This document shows, piece after piece, positions 8,203-15,800 of a stretch of DNA of 64,000 nt; positions within the stretch are counted from its first letter, which is position 1; the number at the start of each line of letters is the position of its first letter. The translations under genes and the position numbers were made by a program. The stretch comes from Hyphomicrobiaceae bacterium (lineage in GTDB: Bacteria > Pseudomonadota > Alphaproteobacteria > Rhizobiales > Hyphomicrobiaceae). The DNA lies in assembly GCA_021775735.1 (NCBI GenBank), contig JAJFHG010000047.1:1-64000 (forward strand), in the 5' to 3' direction. Below the pieces are notes generated by a model. It made no database searches and was not told where the DNA came from. It was given only the letters and a program-made list of their open reading frames with translations.

Positions 8203-8931
8203 ATGTCGTTATTTAGGTGGGCCGCGCAAGGCCTCGTTGTTTTGGTTCCTGTGTCTGGACTGAGTGTCGGTACAGCGTTCGCGTTTAATGACGAATTCAC
8301 GGCATGGCACAATGGTTCGAAAATGCGGGTGACTTTGGAAGAAGACACATTCGTTATTGTCTATGTGCGCCCGAAGCGTTCCATTCGTAAACATGGTGTG
8401 CGCAATGGCACAGTTCTGTTTTCAGGGCGCATTTCTGGAAGTGGAAAAGTGGAAGGCGAATCACACGTATTTCGTCAAGGGTGTGATCCCGAGCCGTATT
8501 GGGTCTCGGGTCGATACAAAAGATCACGTCGCTCATTCACTTTACGCGGTGAAGCCCCAAAACGTATATCTGGCGGCTGTGAGGTTGTTGACTACACGTC
8601 ATCTGGCTCTAATGCGCGCTTGAGTTTCTCCAGGGCGGGCGGTGGTGGCGGCGACGATGACGGTGATGATGCTGATCACGATGATGGGTCAGGCGATGGT
8701 GCGTATTGTGGCTGGTGGGCAATCTATTCGTGTCATAAATCACGTAACCGTGCGATCCGAGATATGAATAACAATGGTTATGGTGGCGTTGTGGACACCA
8801 ATGATGTGCCGAACTTCCGCAACGGCTATTACTGCGTTGCCGACGGTCCAACCACAAAGTCTAATGCGAGGCGTAAGAAAAACCGTGCCAGCCGCGATTA
8901 TGATAGCGCCTATATCAAAAACGGCTGTTAG
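8203..8931 (+). CDS. Secreted protein with Asp/Gly-rich linker and Cys-containing C-terminal domain
   Basis: The 242-residue product starts at ATG 8203, preceded by AGAGGAAAG, and begins with a signal peptide ending near GTAFAFN. Three parts follow: an N-terminal domain (about 25-145) with paired cysteines (RQGCDPE, SGGCEVV); a linker from GGGGGDDD to DDGSGDG made almost only of Gly and Asp, with His; and a C-terminal domain of about 80 residues with four Cys, beginning YCGWWAIYSC and ending KNGC. The linker could be flexible or bind divalent cations. I recognise no family. A strong terminator follows at 8959. Confidence 0.8.
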   Translation: MSLFRWAAQGLVVLVPVSGLSVGTAFAFNDEFTAWHNGSKMRVTLEEDTFVIVYVRPKRSIRKHGVRNGTVLFSGRISGSGKVEGESHVFRQGCDPEPYWVSGRYKRSRRSFTLRGEAPKRISGGCEVVDYTSSGSNARLSFSRAGGGGGDDDGDDADHDDGSGDGAYCGWWAIYSCHKSRNRAIRDMNNNGYGGVVDTNDVPNFRNGYYCVADGPTTKSNARRKKNRASRDYDSAYIKNGC

Positions 8932-8958
8932 CGTTTAGCAGACAAGATGTGATGAGAT

Positions 8959-9008
8959 GCCGCCCCGCCGCTGGTTTAAAGCCACGGTGTCCGGGCGGCT
9001 TCTTTTTT
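8959..9008 (+). terminator. Rho-independent terminator after the secreted-protein gene
   Basis: GCCGCCC (8959-8965) pairs with GGGCGGC (8993-8999), with an inner partial stem, and is followed by a T-rich run to 9008. It ends the transcript of the gene stopping at 8931. Confidence 0.85.
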
Positions 9009-9028
9009 GTGACAACACGATCGCAAAT

Positions 9029-9400
9029 TTAAACGGTCTCATTCATGTGGCGCAGGCGGGCAGCCATCTGGCGCATGACGTAGATTGAGAACACGGGGCT
9101 TTTGCGCACCAGTTCAATAAATCCGTCTTCAGTAATCACGGCTAATTCCGTGGCAGACGATGCTTTGGCTGTTGCGCTGCGCGGCGCATGATCAATCAGT
9201 GCCATTTCGCCAAAGATGCCATGTAAGCCGACGGTTTCGACAACGGTCTCTCCAACGGCAATATCAACTTTGCCTTCCAGTACGACGAACATCAGTTCAC
9301 CTGGGTCTCGTTGGGCGAAAATAACGTCGCCGGCAGCAAACCGTTTCAAGGGAATATTATAGCGTTCAAAGAACGAGAAATCGAAAGGTCCAAGAGCCAT
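9029..9400 (-). CDS. Cyclic-nucleotide-binding-domain protein
   Basis: The 123-residue protein is essentially one cNMP-binding (CAP_ED) domain: the FAAGDVIFAQRDPGELMFVVL strand region, the phosphate-binding cassette GIFGEMALIDHAPRSATA (the family's FGE.AL....RSA), and C-terminal helices. There is no HTH, kinase or membrane segment, so it is a lone sensor or adaptor. I chose ATG at 9400 over an upstream frame to 9508, whose extra 36 residues look non-homologous. Ligand (cAMP or cGMP) not determinable here; the conserved Arg and Glu of the cassette are present. Confidence 0.85.
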   Translation of the reverse strand: MALGPFDFSFFERYNIPLKRFAAGDVIFAQRDPGELMFVVLEGKVDIAVGETVVETVGLHGIFGEMALIDHAPRSATAKASSATELAVITEDGFIELVRKSPVFSIYVMRQMAARLRHMNETV

Positions 9401-9531
9401 TTGATGATCCCAGGTTGAGAAGATCTTGCAGTGATATTTGCTACCTAATTCCAAGCGAAGCGCTGGTCTCGTGCGTTCACATGTTCGCGGTCGTGGCGAA
9501 CGTTGCACCAGCCTACCAGGCGATTAATAGC

Positions 9532-9560
9532 ATTGTGGTCTAAGGGCCACAATTTTTATT
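9532..9560 (+). terminator. Hairpin with T-run in the TonB-receptor leader
   Basis: ATTGTGGTC (9532-9540) pairs with GGCCACAAT (9545-9553; one G-T pair) around a 4-base loop and is followed by TTTTATTT. No plus-strand gene ends just upstream, so it may be a leader attenuator for the receptor gene or simply a boundary element. Confidence 0.5.
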
Positions 9561-9575
9561 TGGAATAATTCCAGA
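9559..9575. promoter_or_regulatory. Palindrome resembling an Irr iron-control element (ICE)
   Basis: TTTGGAATAATTCCAGA is a near-perfect palindrome (core TGGAATAATTCCA) 133 bases before the TonB-receptor start. It resembles the alphaproteobacterial ICE recognised by Irr, recalled as TTTAGAATTATTCTAAA; two of the differences are compensatory and keep the symmetry. The position upstream of an iron-siderophore receptor fits. This is a by-eye match. Confidence 0.4.
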
Positions 9576-9707
9576 CAGTTAGACTTTTCTTGGATTGAGC
9601 AGTGCGTGTCGTTATGAAGGCTGCTAGGCGGCCTGCGTGCCGATAAGTCTTCCGACAACGAAGACGCCTGATTTTGAGACCTTGACTCTCTTTCATTGGG
9701 GACAACC

Positions 9708-12263
9708 ATGATTTATCACCACTGGGTCCAGCGCATGCTGGGTCTGAACTGCCGCGCTGCTGCAGCGGGAGCTGATAACGCTCCATTCTCACAGGCTCGT
9801 CCAAACGGGTCAGCTTTTCGCTCTCAACTAACATTTCGACGTGACCATTCGATTGGCGCAGGCGCTGTTTCTGGCCTGGCTGTGGCACTGCTCTTGTTCA
9901 GCGGCTCGGTCGCTTACGCGCAGCAAAATGATGGCGCGACACCGTCAACGCCTGAGAACGTGGGAGCAGGTGGAACTGCATCTCAACCCTCCGGTGACAC
10001 GTTGCCAACAGTTGAGGTCAAAACGGCTGATCCAGATGCTGCAGAACCAGACGCGGCTCCCAAAAAGGCACAGTCTCAGCAAGCTGAATACACACCGACC
10101 CCTCAAAAGAAACGCAAAAAGAAAAAGGCAGCGCAACAATCAACGTCAAGCTCAGCGAGTACTGCTGCTGTTGAGGCCGACGATTTTGACGATCAAGATG
10201 ACGTCGCTACCGGCCCTGCGCGCGGCGGTGAAGCAATACGCGGAAACCTTGGCACCGGCACAACTGATGTCGATGGCTATATTGCAGGCGCGACCTCTTC
10301 ATTCACAAAAACCAACACCAAGATTCAAAACATTCCACAAACGATTTCGGTTGTTACCAAGGATCAGTTCCAAGATCAGGGGCATGAAAGTTTAGGCGAA
10401 GCGCTGCAATATGTGCCAGGCGTGACTGTGCAACAGGGCGAAGGCCACCGTGACCAAATCTCTATTCGCGGTCAGGAAACCAATGCCGACTTTTTCACTG
10501 ATGGTGTGCGCGATGACATTGAATATTTCCGTGATCTCTACAACATCGAAACCGTTGAAGTTCTGAAGGGGCCAGCCGCATTGGTGTTTGGTCGTGGCGG
10601 CGGTGGCGGTGTCGTTAATCGCGTCACCAAGAAAGCTGAGTGGCGCGACATCAAAGAAGCGTCGATCAATTTTGGTATGTATGACCGCAAGCGCACCACG
10701 ATTGATGTTGGCGGTGCTGTAACCGAGACGTTTGCCTTTCGCTTAAATGCTATGTACGAGGATTCTGAAAACTTCCGGGATTTCTTTGAGTTGGAGCGCT
10801 ACGGGTTTAACCCAACTGTTGCGCTTAAACTCAGTCCTAAAACACTGTTTCGCGCAAGCTATCAGTATCATTATGATGATCGCACCGTAGATCGTGGTGT
10901 GCCGTCGCTAGCAGCGACCAATCGCCCGATTAAAGGCTTCCAAGATACCTACTTTGGCGATCCCAACGCGAGTTTTTCAAAATTTGAAGGACATGTCGCA
11001 ACTGCAACACTTGAGCACGCGTTTGCCTCCGGACTCCAGTTCCGCCAACACGTATCCTACAATCACTACGACAAATTTTACCAAAACATCTTTGCTGCTA
11101 CGTCAGTTGATGGTGCGGGAAACTTTGAAGTTGGCGAAATTGGCGGTGGTGATGACGGCGGCTATAACAGCGGCACGGATCGCGAAAGCTTTTTTAGCCA
11201 GACCGATTTTTCGTATAAATTTAGTTCTGGTGATCTGATGCGCCACACAGTGGCTTTTGGGGCTGACTTCAGTTGGCAGGACCAAAGAAATACCCGCTTC
11301 ATTCCAACGTTTGCTGGCGGTGTTGGAGGTTTGATCCTCAATATTGCCAACCCAACAAGTTTTGTTCCGGTCTCGTTTAATACTCAAACGCGGGATCGGA
11401 ATGTCGACCTGAAAACGCAAGGGTTTTACGTCCAGGATCAGATTGAAATTACAAAGTACTTTGAGGTGATCGCGGGCATTCGCTATGACCGCTTTGATTT
11501 GGACTTTTTCAATGCTCTGAATGGTGACCGTGTGGGTCGCGTAGATAGTGTGTGGTCGCCTCGTATTGGTGCCGTCGTTAAGCCGACGAGCAATTTATCC
11601 CTCTATGCCAGTTGGTCTAAATCCTTCTTGCCGTCGGCTGGAGATCAGTTCGATAATCTTGGTGGTGGTCGAGATGATTTTGAACCGCAGGAGTTTGAGA
11701 ACCGGGAAATCGGCTTTAAGTGGGCATTGATGCCGCGCCTTCACCTGACGGGTGCCTTGTTCCAACTTGACCGTACCAACCAACCTGTCACGGTTGCCGG
11801 TATTGATGTGACATCTGGAGAAACCGAAACGCGTGGTGGTGAGCTTGGTCTCACAGGTTACGTCACCGATGACTGGCAGATCAGTCTGGGTTACGCCAAC
11901 ATTCGCTCTGAAATCACCGACAATGGTGACAACGGCAATGGCAGACTTGGTAATTCTGTTGAGTCTGTACCGCGCCACCAGTTTTCAATCTGGAACCGCT
12001 ATCAGTTCACCAAGATGTTCGGGGCAGGATTTGGCCTTGTGCACCAATCTGACTTCTTTGCGGCTGCAAACAACAACGTGACAGTGCCAAGTTTCACCCG
12101 CGTTGATGCGGCTCTTTATCTAGATTTCAATGAGAATTGGAGTGCGCAGGTGAACGTTGAGAACCTGTTTGATACCGACTACTTTGCCGCCGCGCATAAC
12201 AACAATAATATTTCGCCTGGTGCACCGTTGTCAGCGTACGCCACGATCCGTGCGAGGTTTTAA
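9708..12263 (+). CDS. TonB-dependent siderophore receptor (outer membrane)
   Basis: The 851-residue protein starts at ATG 9708 with GGGGA just upstream and a long signal region ending at SVAYAQQ. A linker of about 110 residues, rich in Pro/Thr/Lys (KKRKKKK) and then Asp, precedes the plug. The plug contains NIPQTISVVTKDQF, ALQYVPGVTVQQGEGHRDQI, FFTDGVRDD and VEVLKGPAALVFGRGGGGGV, the ferric-siderophore receptor signature. The beta-barrel ends with the typical YATIRARF. It imports a ferric siderophore using TonB-ExbBD energy. It is closest in style to catecholate receptors such as Fiu, but the ligand cannot be assigned. Iron regulation is suggested by the palindrome at 9559. Confidence 0.93.
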   Translation: MIYHHWVQRMLGLNCRAAAAGADNAPFSQARPNGSAFRSQLTFRRDHSIGAGAVSGLAVALLLFSGSVAYAQQNDGATPSTPENVGAGGTASQPSGDTLPTVEVKTADPDAAEPDAAPKKAQSQQAEYTPTPQKKRKKKKAAQQSTSSSASTAAVEADDFDDQDDVATGPARGGEAIRGNLGTGTTDVDGYIAGATSSFTKTNTKIQNIPQTISVVTKDQFQDQGHESLGEALQYVPGVTVQQGEGHRDQISIRGQETNADFFTDGVRDDIEYFRDLYNIETVEVLKGPAALVFGRGGGGGVVNRVTKKAEWRDIKEASINFGMYDRKRTTIDVGGAVTETFAFRLNAMYEDSENFRDFFELERYGFNPTVALKLSPKTLFRASYQYHYDDRTVDRGVPSLAATNRPIKGFQDTYFGDPNASFSKFEGHVATATLEHAFASGLQFRQHVSYNHYDKFYQNIFAATSVDGAGNFEVGEIGGGDDGGYNSGTDRESFFSQTDFSYKFSSGDLMRHTVAFGADFSWQDQRNTRFIPTFAGGVGGLILNIANPTSFVPVSFNTQTRDRNVDLKTQGFYVQDQIEITKYFEVIAGIRYDRFDLDFFNALNGDRVGRVDSVWSPRIGAVVKPTSNLSLYASWSKSFLPSAGDQFDNLGGGRDDFEPQEFENREIGFKWALMPRLHLTGALFQLDRTNQPVTVAGIDVTSGETETRGGELGLTGYVTDDWQISLGYANIRSEITDNGDNGNGRLGNSVESVPRHQFSIWNRYQFTKMFGAGFGLVHQSDFFAAANNNVTVPSFTRVDAALYLDFNENWSAQVNVENLFDTDYFAAAHNNNNISPGAPLSAYATIRARF

Positions 12264-12287
12264 TTAAACAGATGGCGGGCATATGCG

Positions 12288-13040
12288 TTAAATGCAGCGT
12301 CCGCCATCCACCTCAATGGCAACACCTGTGATGAACTCCGACGCAGGGTCCGCTAGAAAAACAGCGGTGTTGGCAATGTCTGTTGGGCGTGACATGCGCC
12401 CGAGTGGAATGCCGCCAGTAAATTGCGCACGATTTTCAGGTGTGTCCGGGCATCCCATAAAATCTTCCAACAGACCCGTTTCGCCGATGACGGGATTGAT
12501 GGCGTTGACGCGAATATTTTTCGACGCCAGTTCCGCGGCCAAAGATTTCGTTAAAATGACGGCTGCACCTTTAGAGCCATTATACCAAGTCAGGCCAGGG
12601 CGCGGGCGCACACCCGCTGTCGAGGCGGTGTTGATGATCACGCCGCCGCCGCGTTTTTCAAGTTCTGGTACGGTTGCGAGCGTCATTAAGTAGATCGATT
12701 TCACATTGACAGCAAAGATGCGATCGAATTCATCCTCACTGACGTCGAGTGCGGATTGGTTCTTGTGAGTAATGCCAGCATTGTTGACTACAATATCAAG
12801 GCCGCCAAAGTGGCCCGTGGTTGTGTTGATAAGTCCAGTCACGTCTTGTTTTCGAGCCACGTCGCAAGAAACTGCGATGGCTGGTTTACCTATGAGGCGA
12901 GCTGTTTCTTCAGCGCTTGCTTGGTTAATGTCGGCGACGACAACGTGCGCGCCTTCCCGCGCGTAAGCCTCACAAATGCCGCGACCAAAACCGGATCCAC
13001 CGCCAGTGACAATGGCGATTTTTTCTTTAAGGCGCATCAT
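12288..13040 (-). CDS. Short-chain dehydrogenase/reductase (SDR)
   Basis: The 250-residue classical SDR has the cofactor loop VTGGGSGFGRG, the NNAG motif (IVVNNAGI), the catalytic Ser in INTASTAG and the catalytic Tyr/Lys in WYNGSKGA. An Asp at the end of beta2 (VVVADIN) suggests NAD(H) preference. The C-terminus VDGGRCI fits the glucose-1-dehydrogenase/FabG-like branch. Start ATG at 13040 is preceded by GGAG; a longer frame to 13088 would add unrelated residues. It is convergent with the receptor gene, 24 bases apart. Substrate unknown. Confidence 0.9.
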   Translation of the reverse strand: MMRLKEKIAIVTGGGSGFGRGICEAYAREGAHVVVADINQASAEETARLIGKPAIAVSCDVARKQDVTGLINTTTGHFGGLDIVVNNAGITHKNQSALDVSEDEFDRIFAVNVKSIYLMTLATVPELEKRGGGVIINTASTAGVRPRPGLTWYNGSKGAAVILTKSLAAELASKNIRVNAINPVIGETGLLEDFMGCPDTPENRAQFTGGIPLGRMSRPTDIANTAVFLADPASEFITGVAIEVDGGRCI

Positions 13041-13111
13041 AAACTCCACATGAAATTGCAACCTGCGCACGCTAAGCTGGCAGAACACGACCCAGCCAAA
13101 GCCGCAGTCGC

Positions 13112-13981
13112 CTAAGAGTTCTGGTTTCCCTTGGCGCGTTGAGCCGCTTCAGCGCGGTACGGGCTTGCCGGATAGGTGCCGAGAATATTTATCTCGCTTG
13201 AAAAGAACGCCAACTCCTCCAAGGCAAGTTGTACCGGACGCTGGCTGGGGTGTCCCTCAACATCAGCATAAAACATGGTTGCATTGAAGGTGCCTTCGGT
13301 CTGATAGCTTTCCAGCTTTGTCATATTGACGTCGTTTGTGGCAAATCCACCAAGCGCTTTGTAAAGCGCGGCAGGTACGTTGCGCACCCGAAAGATGAAA
13401 CTTGTTATCACTTTACCGGTGTCTTGGTCTGCATCGTCTGGTTCGTCAGCCAGAACAACAAAGCGCGTTGTGTTGTGGGTTTCGTCCTCGATGTTTTCGA
13501 GTAAGATCTCAAGGCCGTATGTGTTGGCGGCAAGGGTTGAAGCAATCGCGGCAAGCGAGGGGTCATTTGAGTCACTGACAAGGCGCGCTGAACCTGCAGT
13601 ATCAGCTTCTGGATGTGGCTTCAGGCCATGCTGGCGCAACACATTGCGGCACTGACCAAGAGCTTGCGTATGCGAAAGGACACGTTTGATGTCGATCAAT
13701 TTTGTACCGGGTTTCGCCATGAGCTGATGGCGTACGCGCTGAAAATGCTCACCAACAATGTAGAGATCAGCACCAGGTAATAGATGGTGAATGTCGGCAA
13801 CGCGTCCGGCAACGGAATTCTCAATTGGGATCATTGCATAACGTGCAGTCCCTTTTTTGACTGCGGCCAGTGCATCTTCGAATGTCGGACATGCAACCGG
13901 TTCCATATCTGGATAGGCTTCGATGCATGCGAGATGCGAATTGGCGCCAACTTCGCCCTGGTAGGTCAATTTGTTATGCAT
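13112..13981 (-). CDS. pheA: Prephenate dehydratase
   Basis: This stand-alone prephenate dehydratase (about 289 residues) converts prephenate to phenylpyruvate in phenylalanine synthesis. The catalytic domain starts LTYQGEVGANSHLAC and contains MIPIENSVAGRV and the substrate-binding NTTRFVVL. A C-terminal ACT domain (ITSFIFRVRNVPAALYKALG onward) would bind phenylalanine for feedback inhibition; its ESRP region reads LESYQTEG. I favour ATG at 13981, where family similarity begins, over a TTG at 14026 that overlaps the kdsB stop. It follows kdsB on the same strand, an arrangement conserved in rhizobia-like genomes. Confidence 0.93.
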   Translation of the reverse strand: MHNKLTYQGEVGANSHLACIEAYPDMEPVACPTFEDALAAVKKGTARYAMIPIENSVAGRVADIHHLLPGADLYIVGEHFQRVRHQLMAKPGTKLIDIKRVLSHTQALGQCRNVLRQHGLKPHPEADTAGSARLVSDSNDPSLAAIASTLAANTYGLEILLENIEDETHNTTRFVVLADEPDDADQDTGKVITSFIFRVRNVPAALYKALGGFATNDVNMTKLESYQTEGTFNATMFYADVEGHPSQRPVQLALEELAFFSSEINILGTYPASPYRAEAAQRAKGNQNS

Positions 13982-14022
13982 GGATGGGCCCAGAGTCCTA
14001 ACAGGTGTCGTAATCGGTTTGC

Positions 14023-14769
14023 TCAACTGGTCTTGGCTTGTAATAGGGCGCGGGCCCGTTCGAGATCTTCCGGAGTATCGACACCCAGTGGAACGGTGTC
14101 AACGATCGCAACATCAATGCGCATGCCTGCTTCAAGAGCTCTCAGTTGCTCCAAGCGCTCGCGCTTTTCAAGAGTTGATGGTGGCAACTCAACGAAGCGG
14201 TCGAGTGCAGCCCGACGATAGGCATAGATCCCAATGTGATGATAGAGCGGACCAACACCGGACGGGGCTGTTGCGCGCGTGAAATAGAGCGCGCGCAAAT
14301 GGCCGGGTGATTGCAAGGGTGTGCCAACAACTTTCACTACATTTGGGTTGTCAATTTCACTTTGCTCAGTGATTTCGGCACACAGCGTTGCAATGTCGGT
14401 TTCATTTGATGCTGTCAATGGTGCGATACAGCGGTTGATCAGATCAGGTTCCAAGGTTGGCAAGTCGCCTTGCAAATTAACGATGATGTCGGCAGAGGCT
14501 GCTGCAGGATGTGCGTATATAGCTTCGCGTACCCGGTCTGAACCTGATGGGTGATCGTTTCGGGTCATAACCGCCTGACCTCCCGCTGCCACAACGGTTT
14601 CAAGAATCTGCTGTGAATCCGTGGCGACTAAAACAGGGCCCGCATGGGCAGCCTTTGCCAAACGTATAATATGAACCACCATCGCTTCGCCTGCGATGTC
14701 AGCCAGCGGTTTGCCAGGCAGGCGGGTTGCATGCATGCGGCATGGAATAACAATGAGGCTGGAAGTCAT
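14023..14769 (-). CDS. kdsB: 3-deoxy-manno-octulosonate cytidylyltransferase
   Basis: The 248-residue enzyme activates Kdo as CMP-Kdo for lipid A/LPS core synthesis in the cytoplasm. Signatures are [16 protein letters not shown] (nucleotide-binding R-x3-TR-x-PGKPL), [31 protein letters not shown] and the C-terminal [14 protein letters not shown]. Length is that of the family. It heads the kdsB-pheA operon and is divergent from cycM across 258 bases. Confidence 0.96.
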   Translation of the reverse strand: MTSSLIVIPCRMHATRLPGKPLADIAGEAMVVHIIRLAKAAHAGPVLVATDSQQILETVVAAGGQAVMTRNDHPSGSDRVREAIYAHPAAASADIIVNLQGDLPTLEPDLINRCIAPLTASNETDIATLCAEITEQSEIDNPNVVKVVGTPLQSPGHLRALYFTRATAPSGVGPLYHHIGIYAYRRAALDRFVELPPSTLEKRERLEQLRALEAGMRIDVAIVDTVPLGVDTPEDLERARALLQAKTS

Positions 14770-15027
14770 GATGTTGTGGTCTGGGGCTTGGCGTTAGGTC
14801 TAGGTGAGGCGTTGAAAAAGTGAGATGGATTGACGCTGTTTACCTGGAATTGGGATGATACGACAGGCTTTTTTGTCCACTTGGCTTGGCGGTGGCGGGC
14901 CGCGCCTGCTATGAGAGCTTCGATTGTTGACCTTGCTGCACTGCGGCCATGGCTTATGGTGATTGTGTTCTATGCCAACGCGACGGGTGAACACCTAACC
15001 ACAGGCGATTTCTAGGATAAGCTTAAA

Positions 15028-15609
15028 ATGGAACACTCCGATAAACCACTCGTTGTTGTTGGATCCGTGCTCGTAGCCTTGATACTGATTGTGGGCTTCA
15101 ACTCTTTTATTGACATAAAGGACAAGCAGCACAAAGGTCAGCCTGAGGCAGGCTACACATTGGAAAAGAAAGAGGCAGCAGCCGCGAGTGCACCGGCTAC
15201 AGGTGACGCACCCGCAACAGGCGACGCAGCAGCTGGCCCTGCAGCTGAGCCCGCTCCCGGTGGTTCGGTTGATGTCGCTGCGCTTGTCGCGGCGGGTGAT
15301 GTGGCTAAGGGCAAGAAGCGGTTTGCACGTTGTGTGAGCTGCCATTCCTACAAGAAAGGCGACCCGTCAAAGAGCGGGCCAAACCTCTACGGTCTTGTTG
15401 GGCGCGATGTGGCGTCACTGCCTGACTATGCAGAAAAATACTCCGCTGCCATGAAGGCCAAGGGTGGACAATGGACCCTTGAGGAACTCTCTGCGTTTAT
15501 CACCAGCCCAAAAAAGGCCGTGCCCGGTACGGGGATGATCTTCCCAGGTCTCAAGAAAGAGCCGCAGCGGGCAAATTTGTTGGCTTATATCAAAACCTTG
15601 TCTGACTAA
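15028..15609 (+). CDS. cycM: Membrane-anchored c-type cytochrome (CycM/c552 type)
   Basis: The 193-residue protein has an uncleaved N-terminal membrane anchor (VVVGSVLVALILIVGF), an Ala/Pro-rich flexible spacer (about 45-85), and a class I cytochrome c domain. The domain shows haem-binding CVSCH, GPNLYGLVG and the axial Met region GTGMIFPGLKKEPQRANLL. Such cytochromes carry electrons from the bc1 complex to the aa3 oxidase in rhizobia-like bacteria. The position divergent from kdsB-pheA matches known cycM loci. Confidence 0.93.
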   Translation: MEHSDKPLVVVGSVLVALILIVGFNSFIDIKDKQHKGQPEAGYTLEKKEAAAASAPATGDAPATGDAAAGPAAEPAPGGSVDVAALVAAGDVAKGKKRFARCVSCHSYKKGDPSKSGPNLYGLVGRDVASLPDYAEKYSAAMKAKGGQWTLEELSAFITSPKKAVPGTGMIFPGLKKEPQRANLLAYIKTLSD

Positions 15610-15757
15610 TCGTGGAAAAGCCAACCATGACAGCATGTTAACTCGCCATAGCTGCGAAGTTTTGCGACCCTGCCCCTAAACCGGCGGGGTCGTCCCGTAT
15701 CTGGCACCTCGGTTCTGTGGCATGGCTCGGGGCACAACTTGGCGTATCGCCGGATAA

Positions 15758-15794
15758 TTCAGGGCCAAATATTTCAGGGCCAAATATTTCAGGG
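15758..15794. repeat. 15-bp tandem repeat, 2.5 copies, before yejA
   Basis: TTCAGGGCCAAATAT occurs at 15758-15772 and again at 15773-15787, followed by the partial copy TTCAGGG at 15788-15794. The last partial copy supplies the AGGG that serves as ribosome-binding site 6 bases before the yejA ATG at 15801, so the repeat multiplies an SD-like element. Confidence 0.9.
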
Positions 15795-15800
15795 TAAGAG

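Noticed and set aside
12271-12308. GATGGCGG/CCGCCATC inverted repeat as terminator between the receptor and SDR genes
   Set aside because: It overlaps the SDR coding end and lacks a T-run on either strand; kept only as a possible weak hairpin.
13112-13981. Changed ESRP motif (ESYQ) in the PheA ACT domain as loss of feedback control
   Set aside because: From recall of rhizobia-like PheA proteins, similar ESY sequences seem usual there, so it is probably normal for the lineage.
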